Part shown: positions 19,135-30,738 of the stretch, in pieces | How the letters are laid out: every line of letters starts with the position of its first letter | How positions within the stretch are numbered: the first letter of the stretch is position 1 | NCBI GenBank assembly: GCA_964030785.1 | Contig: OZ034969.1 | Location: 39,635,201-39,699,200 of the forward strand | Reading direction: 5' to 3' | From: Siderastrea siderea | Taxonomy: Eukaryota > Cnidaria > Anthozoa > Scleractinia > Rhizangiidae | Length of the DNA stretch: 64,000 bases | Program-made: the position numbers and the translations under genes | Notes under the pieces: model-generated | Databases searched by the model: none | Told to the model about the DNA's origin: nothing | The model's input: only the letters and a program-made list of their open reading frames with translations

Positions 19135-19896
19135 ATCATCAAATTACTTAAAGGTATCGATGTAGGCAAGGCAACTGGTCTTGACAAAATTCCAAACAGG
19201 CTACTAAAGATTGCTGCCGATGTTGTTGCGCCCTCTTTAACAGGCATCTTTAATCAATCACTACTGACTGGTAATTTCCCCTCTGACTGGAAACTAGCTA
19301 AAGTGTCACCTATTTTTAAGAATGGTTCTAAGTCTGACCTTAACAACTACCGACCTATATCTGTCATTCCTGCCGTAGCCAAACTTTTTGAAAAAATTAT
19401 CTGTGACCAACTATACTACCATCTGAATGAAAATAGCTTATTAAACAACTGCCAGTCTGGTTTTCGCTCCCTGCACAGCACTGTCATGGCCTGTTTGGAG
19501 ACAAACGATAGCTGGTGTGTCAATATTGATAAAGGACTTCTTAATGGCGTAATCGTCATTGATTTGAAGAGGGCCTTTGACGCTATTGACCATGAGATTA
19601 TTCCAATAAAACTTACTAAATACATGCAGCGTCGAACAAGATGCCCTGAAATGGTTCAAACCCTATCTAACTAACCGTATGCAAAGATGCAACGTAAGCA
19701 ACCATCTATCTAGCGCGAGCCCTCTAAACTGTGGAGTACCTCAAGGGTCAAAAATCGTCCCCTTCTCTTTTTGATCTCCGGCTATATAAATGATCTACCA
19801 AATTGTTTGAACGTAGGCTCTCCTAGGATGTATGACAACGACACTAATGTTACCTTTTCTGCATCTACCATACCCGATGTTGAGACCCAAATCATT

Positions 19897-20034
19897 ATAC
19901 CTAATCGTACCTTTTGGTACGCTTCGGCGGCATATCAGGCGAGTTTGGTCGAGCCATGGTTCGTATTTTGGCGAGACGCAGTCAAGCCAAAATACCCATG
20001 GTGAGACCAAACGAGCTTAGGTGCGATTAGGTAT
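19897..20034. mobile_element. Foldback MITE inside the LINE
   Basis: ACCTAATCG near 19901 pairs with CGATTAGGT near 20022, and GTTTGGTCGAGCCATGG pairs with CCATGGTGAGACCAAAC, making an almost complete hairpin of about 138 bases. It abuts the left end of the next MITE and interrupts the LINE reverse transcriptase. Confidence 0.75.
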
Positions 20035-20577
20035 TTACCGTACCCAAATTCGTCCTAAAACCCGGCGTTTTTTTTTTTTCATTTACCGTGATCAGTCAGG
20101 CGTTGTAGAGCGACACGTATTTACACTTTTCTGGTCGTCAATACTCTTCTCTAACTCCTCATCTGCCATTTTATTTAATTCTTTTGTTTGGAGTTTTATT
20201 TTCTGAATCTTGGAGGTCCAAGTTAAGAAAGAAATTTGGAAAATCCGGCTCCATTTTGAAACCAAAAAAGTTTCAGCGCTGTCCGTAAAGTTCACGCGAG
20301 CGCCCACCAGTGTAGCCGCTTCCGATTTTGGCGCGAAATTGTATTTTTTCCCCTCTCTTACCGTTAAACAAATTACTTTCTCGATTAACAAATGTAATAG
20401 TTTTACGTTTCGTTGTATTTCTGTTGTAATTTTCGCCTCTAAAGTCTGCAAAAAAATGCGAGTTTCACAAACTGTCCATGAAATCGTAGGATATCAGGAC
20501 AGTGACTTGATATCGTAGAAAATCATGACAGTAAACAAGGCTTCTTATTGGCTAATTCACAATTTGGGTGTGGTAAA
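20031..20577. mobile_element. MITE with ~18-bp terminal inverted repeats inside the LINE
   Basis: ATTTACCGTACCCAAATT at the left end pairs with AATTTGGGTGTGGTAAAT at the right end. The LINE reading frame is recognisable just left of 19890 and resumes at 20577, so everything between is inserted. There is no coding capacity that I trust. Confidence 0.7.
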
Positions 20578-21419
20578 TAGTGAAATCAAACATATTGATC
20601 TCTGGCTTAAAGCTAACAAGTTAAGTCTCAATGTCGCCAAAACAGAGTTTATGATTATTAGCTGGAGGCAAAAAGTACAGTCTTTAAATGACTAATGTAG
20701 ACGGCGTCCAAATAAACCAAACCAATCATAGCACATCTGTTGGGCTTTACACTGATAAAAATCTCTCGAGGAAGGCCCACATACATGAGATCTCAAAAAA
20801 AGTCTCCTTACGGGTATTGGTACACTTAAGCGAGTCAGGCTATTTGTTTCCATATACACTGCAATGTAGACAAAGGCCTTATCGAACCACACTTTGATTA
20901 CTGCAGTGTTGTTTGGGATGGCTTGTGGCAACAGCTGAGTGATAAACTCCAAAAACTACAAAATCGCGCTGTCAGAGTTATCACAAAATCAAGCTTTGAT
21001 ACGAGTTCCAGATATTTTCTCAACTCGCTTGGTTGGGACAACTTATCGATTAGAAGGACTAAACAAAAGGCTAACTTAATGTACAAGTGTACTAATAATC
21101 TTGCCCCAGCTTATCTCCATAATTTGTTTGCCCCGAGAATCTCGAATTATGATCTTCGTGACGCCAAGGGTAAATTATTGCTTCCGAAACCAAGAAGTGA
21201 CTACCTGAAGCGTAGCTTTAGTTATAGTGGCGCTCTTCTATGGAACAATCTTCCTGAGGAAGTACGTACAGCAAATTCCTTAGATCTCTTTAAGAGAAGT
21301 ATTCATAGATAGTTTTCTGAACAGGGCTCCCACACGGCAAATATGTAAACCAGTTGTTGAGAATTTTTATGTATTTTCTATGTAAGACTGATATTTTTAA
21401 CCGTGTATAAATAAAGTTA

Positions 21420-21590
21420 TCATTCATTCATTCATTCATTCATTCATTCATTCATTCATTCTTTCATTCATTCATTCATTCATTCATTCATTCATTCATT
21501 CATTCATTCGTTCGTTCGTTCGTTCGTTCGTTCGTTCGTTCGTTCGTTCGTTCGTTCATTCATTCATTCATCTATTCTTTCATTATTTAT
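21420..21590. repeat. (ATTC)n/(GTTC)n microsatellite, LINE tail
   Basis: About 150 bases of CATT repeats change to CGTT repeats and then back to CATT. It begins directly at the LINE 3' end and is most simply the expanded tail of that retrotransposon. Confidence 0.9.
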
Positions 21591-22360
21591 TCTTACACGA
21601 AAAGGCGCCGTGAGAGCTCCAAAAACGGGTGAACGAATGAGTTTGGGAACTAATTTTCCGAAAAACTTTGACAAATTTTCCTTGCCGACACATGTGCACG
21701 AGCAAATTTCAGATTTGACGCCAGTTTTTTCAGCAAAGAGTTTTCATAGAAAAAAATTGACAAATTTTGTCATGACAAGCAAAAAATTGTCAAGGAATTT
21801 TTGCTCGTGTGCTATGTGAAGATCAGAACACTCGACTTTTTGTTACGCGGCCACATAATCGCAAAAAAAAGAAACGATTGAGGACAAAAGGCGGCAGTTT
21901 ACATCAACATTCTTTCAACTTGCAGCTCCTTATATGCTACTATCCCAGCAACAAAAAAATATATTTGGGCTGAGTTATAAAGCCTTAAATCAAGGAATGA
22001 CAAGCTTGTAGGATAGTACAATAACGAACTGTATACAACTTTATGAGTTTCTGATACAACTGCAAATATTGCTATACTATCGCTACATGAATTCTTATTG
22101 TTGGTTCCTCTTGCCGCTACATGCATTATAGCCAAATGATGTTACTTTTCTTGCATGATTACATAGCTCTGACCAATGATTTTTAATAGATCTATTTATT
22201 CTAGCAATCAGCAAAAACAATTAAATGATTTTCTCACGCTAACTTAACTTTTTCAAAATCAGTTTTCATATGACATTTCGATGCATTAGTGGAGCTATTT
22301 ATGGCCTAAAAAATAACCTGCTGCTGTGTTTTGCTAACTGCCCCTTCAGCTATATTTTTT
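21591..22360. other. Non-coding, includes the CHSY 3' UTR on the minus strand
   Basis: No gene is seen. On the minus strand AATAAA-type signals occur overlapping the CHSY stop codon (22357-22363) and again near 22195, so the 3' UTR probably ends in this region. Confidence 0.5.
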
Positions 22361-23818
22361 TTATTTTCCTTGCATACTAAGTATAATTCTGACTAATGAT
22401 TTTTGATTGGCTAATCCCGATGCTTTGGAACCCTGACATTGAGTCAGTTGTCGAGTGGGAAGCTTTGGATCGCAATTTACGGGATGATAAACATGTATAA
22501 GACCAGGATCAGCTGCCCGAAACACCTTAATTTCTGTGTAGTTTACAAATTTCTCGTATAAGTCCACATCTTCCCATCCCCAGCCTTTAATGCTTATGTC
22601 AAATCCTCCAACAGCATGCAAATCTTGATGGTACATGCACGCGGGTCCGTACGAGTATGTCCTCCATATTCCTGCATCTGAGTTAACAGTGTAGTAGGAG
22701 CCTGGTTTGTTGTTTTTGCTCTGTGATATTTCAGGATCAAACTGACTAAACATTATCGGGAAATAAACTTGTTTACCAAGGGCTGTATTCATTCGACAGC
22801 GATCTATAAACGTCTTGGTGAATATCAAGTCAACATCACATAAAAACAACAAAGCTGCTTGGTCAAACTCATCGGCTGCGAGGGAAAGGGCGATCCCGCG
22901 GGAAAAGTTACCCGCAACGTCGATCCAAACAAGATCCGCTAAAGGATATCCATCTTGATATTCCTTCATTATAACTTTATGCTCGTGAGGAGAAGAAACG
23001 GAGGACGAATATGCGACTACAAGTTTCACTTTTAGAAGTGGTTTGAGGCAGACCTCTTCGAAATTCTTCATGAAGCGACGAAAAGTTTCCAAGCGGCCTT
23101 CCAAAGGAACAAGAAAGTGCACATAAGGGGACGTGTTGCTAAGGGGCTCGGGGCCGTACAGCAGGTTTCCAAATGGCTGTTGGGTGTGGAACCGTCTCTT
23201 TCCTAAAATAGAAATTGTTTTAGTTTTTCCATTTTTTTCATCTCGGATTTTCTTCTCTGTCCTAACTGTTACATGCATGATGTGTTGAACGCCGTACAAA
23301 GGATGAAAACGCCTGTAACCATAATTTACTCTTTGGACATTCATGGTCCCAGAACGTGGATCCCCCCTGGCCTCTTCTTTTAAAAATTCCGTATTTTTGT
23401 CCATTAAATCACTTAACTCAATCTTCAGCGCTCCACGAATGCCAGACCCGGGAGCCTGTAGCATTTTATCAAAATAGAGGGAATTTGAAGTGAACATGTT
23501 CCATTGTTCAGTATAATCTGTGGCCAGTTGATGGTGAAAATCTCTCTTATCCTGGAATCTGCTTTTCTCTTTAGGTGGGACCCAGTTTCCATCTGCTTGT
23601 ATCAGTCGATCCATGTTTTTTAAGACGCGTTGCAATTTAACAGCTTCGTGTTGGAGATGTTGTATTCGTTCGTTCATGAAGTGTGAGTGTAGGCGGTGCA
23701 TGTAGGCGGGTTCTTTAATAGGATGCAGCGTGATGGCATCTTCAATGTTCCTGGTGTTCAAATCACCGTGAAAAATTTTTCCTTTCTCAGTGTAGTGATG
23801 AAAGAAAAGAGTGCGCAT
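22361..23818 (-). CDS. CHSY1: Chondroitin sulfate synthase, exon 2 (GalNAc-transferase domain)
   Basis: The exon begins after a polypyrimidine tract and CAG (minus strand ...GTATCTCAG|ATG) and continues exon 1 in phase 0. It encodes the rest of the enzyme: the linker with AITLHP, the YGYRRFHPLYG block, and the C-terminal chondroitin glycosyltransferase domain with the DVD metal-binding motif (protein residues about 570-572 of 727) and GWGWEDVDL (about 654-662). The family builds chondroitin in the Golgi by alternately adding GlcA and GalNAc. The frame is intact to TAA at 22361-22363. The symbol is by family resemblance; CHSY3-type orthology is equally possible. Confidence 0.93.
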   Translation of the reverse strand: MRTLFFHHYTEKGKIFHGDLNTRNIEDAITLHPIKEPAYMHRLHSHFMNERIQHLQHEAVKLQRVLKNMDRLIQADGNWVPPKEKSRFQDKRDFHHQLATDYTEQWNMFTSNSLYFDKMLQAPGSGIRGALKIELSDLMDKNTEFLKEEARGDPRSGTMNVQRVNYGYRRFHPLYGVQHIMHVTVRTEKKIRDEKNGKTKTISILGKRRFHTQQPFGNLLYGPEPLSNTSPYVHFLVPLEGRLETFRRFMKNFEEVCLKPLLKVKLVVAYSSSVSSPHEHKVIMKEYQDGYPLADLVWIDVAGNFSRGIALSLAADEFDQAALLFLCDVDLIFTKTFIDRCRMNTALGKQVYFPIMFSQFDPEISQSKNNKPGSYYTVNSDAGIWRTYSYGPACMYHQDLHAVGGFDISIKGWGWEDVDLYEKFVNYTEIKVFRAADPGLIHVYHPVNCDPKLPTRQLTQCQGSKASGLANQKSLVRIILSMQGK

Positions 23819-24178
23819 CTGAGATACAAAAAAAAATTGAGTCGGTTAATAAGTGTGACGATAGGTTTTTCCCCTCTAAAGCTTCGCAGGGAAAACCGTT
23901 ATCTTCTGGGCGACAATTGGCGGGAAAATGAACACTTGACTTTGGGGAACTTTACTCTGCAACTCGCTTAGCTAGTGGGAACGGAATCTCGTCACAAATT
24001 CCTGGTACGTGCAGGAACCGCAACAACTGAATCTCGGACTACACACGAAGATTGATTTCAAACACTCTTTAATCGTCGAGACTTCAGAATCAATGTACAA
24101 TTACAAGAATGTTCAATTATTACCATCGTTAGCTAGATCACTCAATAGTATAGGCTGAACAAAGCCAGCTTAGGGAAG

Positions 24179-24964
24179 GTACGTTTTTTCTGGAGGGGGG
24201 AGGGCTGGGGCCTCGAGGGGAGGGTCATCAGTGAAAGTGAGCACCAAAAGAGGAGGGCCATACCTCATGTGAGCTATTCAAGGGAGGGTCACACATATTT
24301 TCCAGAATTTTTTAATGAGAATTTTTGTGATGTTGCTTTTCATTTTTCTTGCAGATTAAGATTTTCTTTTCACCTACTTTGATTTATTTGGTGTTTTATT
24401 ATAGGTACTAGGTTACATTTCTACATGTATATTATGTCATGGCACATAGTTTTTCTCGGAGGACTCGTGTCCTTTTCTCGGCCGTCCGTATCGAGAAGTA
24501 CTTGACTCAGGTATCGTTTCTTCACCTTCTTGCTGTTGGCTATCCGCTGCCTGATCTCCTGAGTCGTTTAGTTCTGTCGGAAATGTAGGAAATATTTGTT
24601 TTTGAGAGGCAGATATCGCATGCTAAACAGATAAACCTTTCTGTTAAAATAACAAACGGCACTGCCGGCTAGCCGGAGAAAGAAGCGCGTGTATTTTCCC
24701 TTAGCTATTTTATGTTTAATACTTTTATAATACTCAAATGCTTCCATATTCAAACTTCAGCTATAAAATGTAAATATCCCACACTGATTGTTCGCATTTT
24801 CCTTGTTTCAGCGCGCACACATTCAATATCGAGATATATTCATATTTAAACACTTTGAGTTCACAAGCGAAACGTTGAGGTTTCTACAGCATGGAACATA
24901 CCATCAGTAGTAGTGAGGGGAGGGTCGCACTTTTGTCAGTCACCTAAAGGTGGGGGGTCAGGAG
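24179..24964. mobile_element. Unidentified 0.8-kb insertion in the 3' LTR
   Basis: Relative to the 5' LTR this segment is extra. It begins GGAAGGTACGTTTTTTCTGG and ends GGTGGGGGGTCAGGAG. Both ends are G-rich with GGGGAGGGTC words recurring inside (24210-24300, 24905-24960). No coding region or clear terminal inverted repeat was found, so its class is unknown. Confidence 0.55.
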
Positions 24965-26196
24965 ATCAAAGAAGTTTACATTTTAAGAGGCTGTCTCCCT
25001 AAGAGCGGTCTGGTCAATCTGCGGGTTGAAAAATAGATTTCGCTCATTTCGTGTGTGTTGAAAAACTTTCATGTACCTATACTAAAACCACAATCTGCTT
25101 GATCGGATCTTTTAAATGTTTGGAGTTTTAAGGGATTTTCGGTTCACCCGATGGAACGCTTGTGACGGCCCATATCGAGGCTGAAATTTTACCCAACTTT
25201 GAAGATCAATTGAACAAGAACTAGCAAACCCTGTACAAAACAAACACCACAGCCAGTTATAATAAGTCTTTTTAATTCACTGAAGCGGCTTTTGTGACCG
25301 TTGAGGTTGAATCCAGCTAGCGGTGAGACTTTAACGACATACCCATTGCACAACGATTGCACAACTTAATCCAACACGCGAAGACCGACCAATTTCAAGA
25401 CGTATTTTTGAAAAAGTGAGGCGGCCTATTTCAACCAAACCAACACAGCTGAAAAGTAGGCACCATAGGAAATGTCATCACCGAGAAAAACCTTGCGGCC
25501 AGTACTTGATGAAAAATATATAACTCTGTGAACTTGGCTAATTTCGACGATCTCCAAGTTTTGCCTCGATTTTGAGAGACTTGTCAGCATGAAGCGTGGC
25601 ATCCAGTTCTCTTGTAGTCAGATCTAAAACCATCAGAAATAAAGGAAACACCAATTTGATTGTCTTAAAGTTCAAGTGGAAGCGAATAAATTGTTTTTGA
25701 ACGACTAAAGCTTGACTTACCTGCGTCCATTTTCCAGAGGTGAGCTTGTTTAATAGCTTTCGAATTTCGCTCGATGATTCCCCAAGAAGAAAAAATTCTG
25801 CCACCCATACTTTGGCTCATTGTAGCATATGAAGTAGATCAAGGTGATTACCTTGTATTTTCTGTTCCATATCAGGCGTACATTGGGTTTCTTCTACGGA
25901 GAAACGATGAACATTTAGCTATGAAAACCCAACGACCGGCCATGTTTACCTCTGTACGGCAACCGCTGACCAACTCAAAGCGTAGTCTCATCAGGGGGCG
26001 TGGGATTCGGGCGGTCATTTGGGCGGCAATGAGGGGTTTTGGGGTGGCTACGGGGTGGAGCAGGATTTGGAGATTGAGATTGATGATTTAATTTTGTGAG
26101 GAGAATCTACGAATTTAGAATTGTTAAGCGTTAAACTTAACTAACGAATTCGAGAAACACGAGTCAACCTTTTAAATTATAAAGACAAAATACCGC

Positions 26197-26762
26197 AAAA
26201 TCCCGATTATAAGCCCCCCTCCTCCCCCCGTTTATAAGCCTTCCCTTTTATAAGCCCATCCACACGCAACAAAAAAATGTTCTGGTTATAAGCCCCCCCC
26301 CCCCTCCCGCTTAAAAGCCCTCCTCTACTTTTCCTTGTTGTCTATAAATATAATGTCTATAATCGCTTTACGGAACAAGTAGACCGTAGAGAAATATACA
26401 TTTTTTACTTTCTCCTAATCGTTTCAAATTTCAAGTGTAAAACAGCTATCAACAGCCAACATGCCGGCAGGGCACCTAGACAAGGCTTCAACTTTTTCAA
26501 AGGGTTTTACATTTCAGACATTTGTGTACTGCCGGTATTTTCCAGTATGAGGACGCTCCATACAAAGACCCCTGTTCCTCGCGTATAGTGCTGCATGTTT
26601 TTGGTTAGTTTAAGCTTATTTCTTATTAGCTCATTCTGAAACGTTTTTAATACCATTTGTAAGCCCTCCCCCCCCCCCCCCGCCCGTTTATAAGCCCACC
26701 CAAAACGCCTTAGGAATTTGTAAAATCCCGATTAAAAGCCCAGGGCTTATAATCGGGATTTT
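26197..26762. mobile_element. C-rich MITE with AAAATCCCGATTATAAGCCC termini
   Basis: The left end AAAATCCCGATTATAAGCCC pairs with GGGCTTATAATCGGGATTTT at the right. The interior repeats TATAAGCCC words separated by long C runs (26296-26306, 26667-26681). At 26720-26764 the right end itself forms a 22-bp-arm hairpin. It is nested inside the larger TTAA element. Confidence 0.7.
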
Positions 26763-26844
26763 ACGCTAATCACAATAGCTCTATGTTTATAGGTAATGTT
26801 GATTACATGCTCAGCTAATAACAACAATGGATAATACTTATATA

Positions 26845-26965
26845 AGCGTTACAACGTGTCTGGTACTGTATGATACCAATACCGTTATACAAAAGAAGGT
26901 GTCTGGTACTGTCTGATACAAATACCCTTACAAAGTGTCAGGCACTGTATGACACCGGAAAGAAC
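26845..26965. repeat. Three diverged copies of a ~40-bp unit
   Basis: GTGTCTGGTACTGTATGATACC, or variants of it, occurs three times at intervals of about 40-50 bases, each followed by an AT-rich spacer containing a TTACA or TTATAC word. Confidence 0.6.
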
Positions 26966-29775
26966 AAAGACTAACATAAAAAGGTGTTTTAAATTTGCTT
27001 GGTTTACTTTTTAAAACTAGTTCACGTTTTTCCATTCACATGAAAAAAGTTAACATTCATCAATTAAGGAAAATACGAAAAAGAGAACTGTATTTATTAA
27101 AATAATCACAAAACTACCTGATCCTATAGGAACGACTACTCCAGATAGCTTCCAAATGTCCTGAGCCATCTCCAAATTAACCCCAGCTCTTCCTCACACA
27201 CGCTTCTAATCGCCGCTATGCTCAGGATACTGGCATGTCACTTTAGAACTCCTCCAAAACTTTCCTAATATAGGGCAATGCCTGTGGCATATCCACATTT
27301 TATTTAAATCCTTTTGAGGGAAGTTAAATGGGCCAGCCCTTGCACGTTTAACCTCTTTTTTACTGAGGGCCCCTTTGGAAAGATGACCACCGATCAGATG
27401 ATTTGCTACTTCATCGTCAGCAGTCTGCCAAACGAACAACACCACTTGCACCACGCGAGGGACCACAGTTTTTTCCAGCTTTGCTTCTCAAGAAGCAGTC
27501 AACAGACATAATGAATCCTAATACACGACATGGCTGTTTTGAAGAGGTGCGCGCGGGTGCGGGTGATCAGTCGTGAATAAAGTTAATTTGTGCAACTGAC
27601 ACGTGTATGAATCGAATAGAGAAAAACAAACGAGCCTTCTTTCATAGAAAAAAAGATGTCAAAAAAGTAGAAAAGGGTAAACACGCATGTTTTTCTTATA
27701 TCTACTCCGATTATTGACTCTCTTCGAATGCCAAAGTACATATATACAATGACACCAGTACTGACATCTCGCAAATGCTGAACTAAATCATATAAGCGAA
27801 CCAAAAGAACGTGACACGTGTGAAGTAAACGAAGTAATAAAGGGGCCTTTTGTGCAACAATTTTTGTTTTTTGGATTGTTGTCGTTGACGTTTTTTTCCC
27901 ATGAAAAATTATCCGCCGGCAAACATGCACTGATAGCAATTTCAGTTGCAGATGCAACTGCAAATTACATTCCAATGTTAGCCCCTAAGAGTCCCACATA
28001 TTCCGAAATTCTCATTATCGTAGTATAATGTCGACGAATTCTAAATTTTAACCCCCCCCCCCCCTCCCCCCAACATACCGGTATCTCCTCGCCACCACCC
28101 AAAAATATATGAAAATGTATTAAAATGTAATCCCGGCCAGTGAGCCAGCCCTACTCAGAGCATGGTCAGCGGTTGCCGTGGAACATGGATATGGCGGTTT
28201 ATTATTCAACAAATTGTCACTATGCCCATACATGGTAAGGAAGCCCTCAATATCTGTCATCCGTACATGACAGATATCCTGCGATATACGTAAATGACCA
28301 TATTTGGAAGTGCACTCATTGCAGATTTCTTTCATTGCTTGTTTGGCGGACATTTTGAAAAGGGAGGCAGTTTTAGCAGTGTTTTCCGGAAATTTTAACT
28401 CACTGGGAGAAACGTTCCACGATTAAATGTTCTCAAAAAGTCAACAAGTATTTGCTTCAGCTCACAAAGATATCCAGAGGTTAACTTGGTGAGAACTCAA
28501 CCAAGAAAATGGTATTGCGAAGGAAGCAGCACACTTGCTCACGGAAAGTTGTAAAGTTGAAAAGACTTTAATTCACAGGAAGAGGACTTATTCTCGGTAA
28601 GGTAGCAGTATTTTTTACTCTGTCTTCTTATTTCCAAACATGAGTTTGTAAATAAGTCTTTTTTAAGTGAAAGGTAGTAAACTTCGTATTCTTGAAGTTC
28701 TGTTTTGATTTTTTTTACGTGTTGCTAGCTTTCAGCGTTTTCATCATAGAACGATAATTTTTCTCGTTATGAAAATGGTAGTCGATGAGAATTTGTTGAA
28801 TAATGAAACAATTATCCTGCTCAATCTTGCAGAATATCCCCTGATTTAGCCAACTCGGCCTACGGCCTCGTATCAGGTGATATTCCGCGCGATTTCGCAG
28901 GATAATTGTTAAATATACTTCATCAGCACTCGATGTGCATCGTTTCGTCGTGAAAAAACTTCGATGTACGACCAATATTAAACGGAAAATACAAAGTAAT
29001 CACCTTGATCTGCTTCATACACTACAGTAAGCCAAAGTCTGGATGGCAGAATGTTTTCTTCTTGTGGAATCATCGAGCAAAATTCGAAAGCTAACGAGCT
29101 TACCTCTGGAAAATGGACGCAGGTATGTCAATCTTTAGTCGTTTAAAAACAATTTATTCGCGTCCACTTGAACTATAAGACAAACAGATTGGTATTTTCT
29201 TTATTTCTGATGGTTTTAGATCTGACTACAAGGGAATTTGATGCCACGTTTCATGTTGACAAGTCTCTCAAAATCGAGGCAAAACTTGGAGATCGTCGAA
29301 TTTAGCCAAGTTCACAGAGAAATATATTTTTCATCAAATACTGGCCGCAAGGTTTTTCTCGGTGATGACATTTCCTATGGTGCCTACTTTTCAGCTGTGT
29401 TGGTTTGGTTGAAATAGACCGCCTCACTTTTTCAAAAATACGTCTTGAAATTGGTCGGTCTTCGCGTGTTGGATTAAGTTGTGCAATGGGTATGTCGTTG
29501 AAGTCTCACCGCTAGCTGAATTCAACCTCAACCTCAACGGTCAAAGAGTACAGGTACATGAAAGTCTTTAAACACACACGAAATAAGCGAAATCTATTTT
29601 TCAACCCAGATCGACCAGACCGCTCTTAGGGAGACAGCCTCTTAACAAAGCAAAATCTATATCCAGAGAACTCATATTCTATTGTGAAACTGGACTCTAT
29701 TCAAGAAATAAAGAAAGCGAATAGCAGCTAAAAATACAAGTAAAACTTCTGGTCTATTATGAAACGGAGCGCTAT

Positions 29776-30296
29776 TCAGCGACTATACCCGGTCGCCTTT
29801 TCTCGGGTAGGAAAGATGCGTCCAGGCGGTGTGTCCGGGGACAGGCGCGCTACGGTCGGGCACTTAGAGTGTTCAAGGTTCAGCACCATCACCGGCAGCA
29901 GCAGCGTATGGGCTGAAGGAAGGGCCGCTTCCAAGAAATGGACTTTCGCCATTTCCTTAACAAAAAGAATGATTTCGTCCGGTAATGAGGGTTGTGGGGT
30001 CTCGAATACCTCGAACATTACCTTGTCAAGGCTGTGCTGCAATACTCGAGGAAACAGCTCCTGTGGAATCCCCAGTGAGGACAAGCTTAGACCAAGGACC
30101 TTGCCCGTCTGGAGGCTGTAGGTCCGCAGAGAGTCTGCTCCATGCGAAAACAAATGAGTAGTGTTACACCCCCCCCGGCGTAGGAAATCTCCACGCGATC
30201 ACAAGCGATCGCGAAGCACCTCTGTGTCAGAGGTTCTGCATCATGTTGGAAGGCATCCAGGTCACCGACCACCACCAAAGGAGAAGAAAAGGCCAT
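29776..30296 (-). pseudogene. Extra ORF between env and 3' LTR of the Gypsy provirus, one frameshift
   Basis: Two overlapping minus-strand frames (30296-30087 and 30153-29776) look like one protein shifted at a run of eight C's near 30168-30175. The protein starts MAFSSPLVVVGDLDAFQHD and ends at a stop directly inside the LTR border. It is leucine-rich with no motif I recognise. Position after env and before the 3' LTR is where accessory genes lie in complex retroviruses, but function here is unknown. Confidence 0.5.
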
Positions 30297-30738
30297 GATG
30301 CATTAAGAAGGAAAGTTGCAAAATGGATAACAAGCACGAACGCTCAATAAACCAAAGCAAGTGGTAAAGATACAGAAACAGAGGAGCTTTTATTAGCAAA
30401 GGGTGTCGGTGGAAGAAAAAGGATTTCACAAGTTGTAAAAAGCAAGGGGAGACTTCAATAAATAGAACAGCTGAAATACGGGGAGAGCAAGGAAATAGAT
30501 ACAGCCGCGGACGGCTGGAATCACTGCACGCCTACCTAAGTAAAGCCAAATCGGCGAACAAAAACCTTCAGGATAAACACAGTTGAAGAGAAAATCAAAT
30601 ATGAAACAATAAGAAATGTAATAAGAATAAAGGAAAAATAACAAAAAGTGGTTTCTTTTGTGTTTCTTTCTCTATGTAGTTTCGTGCTTTCACTTTTTTT
30701 TTTGGTTAGTTCTCGGAACCTAAATGGCCGTGGGACAA
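30297..30738 (-). other. Non-coding spacer between env and the extra ORF
   Basis: No supported reading frame was found. The segment has A-rich and T-rich runs (30646-30705 plus strand). It could hold a splice acceptor for the downstream ORF, but I cannot point to a convincing one. Confidence 0.4.

Larger units (their letters stand above)
19135..21418 (+). mobile_element. 5'-truncated LINE (CR1/L2-like non-LTR retrotransposon), decayed
   Basis: The plus strand encodes the reverse-transcriptase core, starting at GKATGLDKIP, then NYRPISVIPAVAKLFEK, GFRSLHSTVMACLE, the catalytic block IDLKRAFDAIDH, and NCGVPQGS. The second catalytic box is degenerate (MYDND instead of a YADD-type motif). After two inserted elements the fingers/thumb end resumes near 20577 and runs to TAG 21310-21312 with the typical ending WNNLPEEVR. 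There are several frameshifts and stops. The 3' end carries a long (ATTC)n tail, consistent with CR1/L2-type elements. Confidence 0.88.
24987..29641. mobile_element. 4.66-kb TTAA-flanked DNA transposon with ~0.66-0.88-kb inverted arms, no transposase seen
   Basis: The termini GAGGCTGTCTCCCTAAGAGC and its complement lie directly inside TTAA at 24983-24986 and 29642-29645. The inverted arms extend to about 25866 on the left and 28977 on the right; the left arm has about 220 bp extra near 25080-25300. The homologous LTR at 48213-48216 shows a single unoccupied TTAA, proving the target duplication. The interior has only short unrecognised ORFs (for example 27206-27466 minus), a nested MITE and C-rich tracts. 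TTAA targeting suggests a non-autonomous piggyBac relative. Confidence 0.85.
23854..29778 (-). repeat. 3' LTR of the Gypsy provirus, split by insertions
   Basis: The pieces 23854-24178, about 24965-24986 and 29642-29778 align in order with the 5' LTR at 47625-48349. Between them lie an unidentified G-rich insert (24179-24964) and the TTAA element (24987-29641). About 240 bp of the 5' LTR (47875-48130) have no counterpart here. The outer end TGTGACGATAGG (plus-strand view) is only 36 bases from the CHSY exon-2 splice acceptor. Confidence 0.82.

Noticed and set aside
21420..21590. Possible CRISPR-like repeat array
   Set aside because: It is a simple 4-base microsatellite without spacers and follows a LINE 3' end.
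24568..28975. Short ORFs inside the TTAA element as transposase
   Set aside because: None shows a DDE/DDD or zinc-finger pattern; lengths are as expected by chance.
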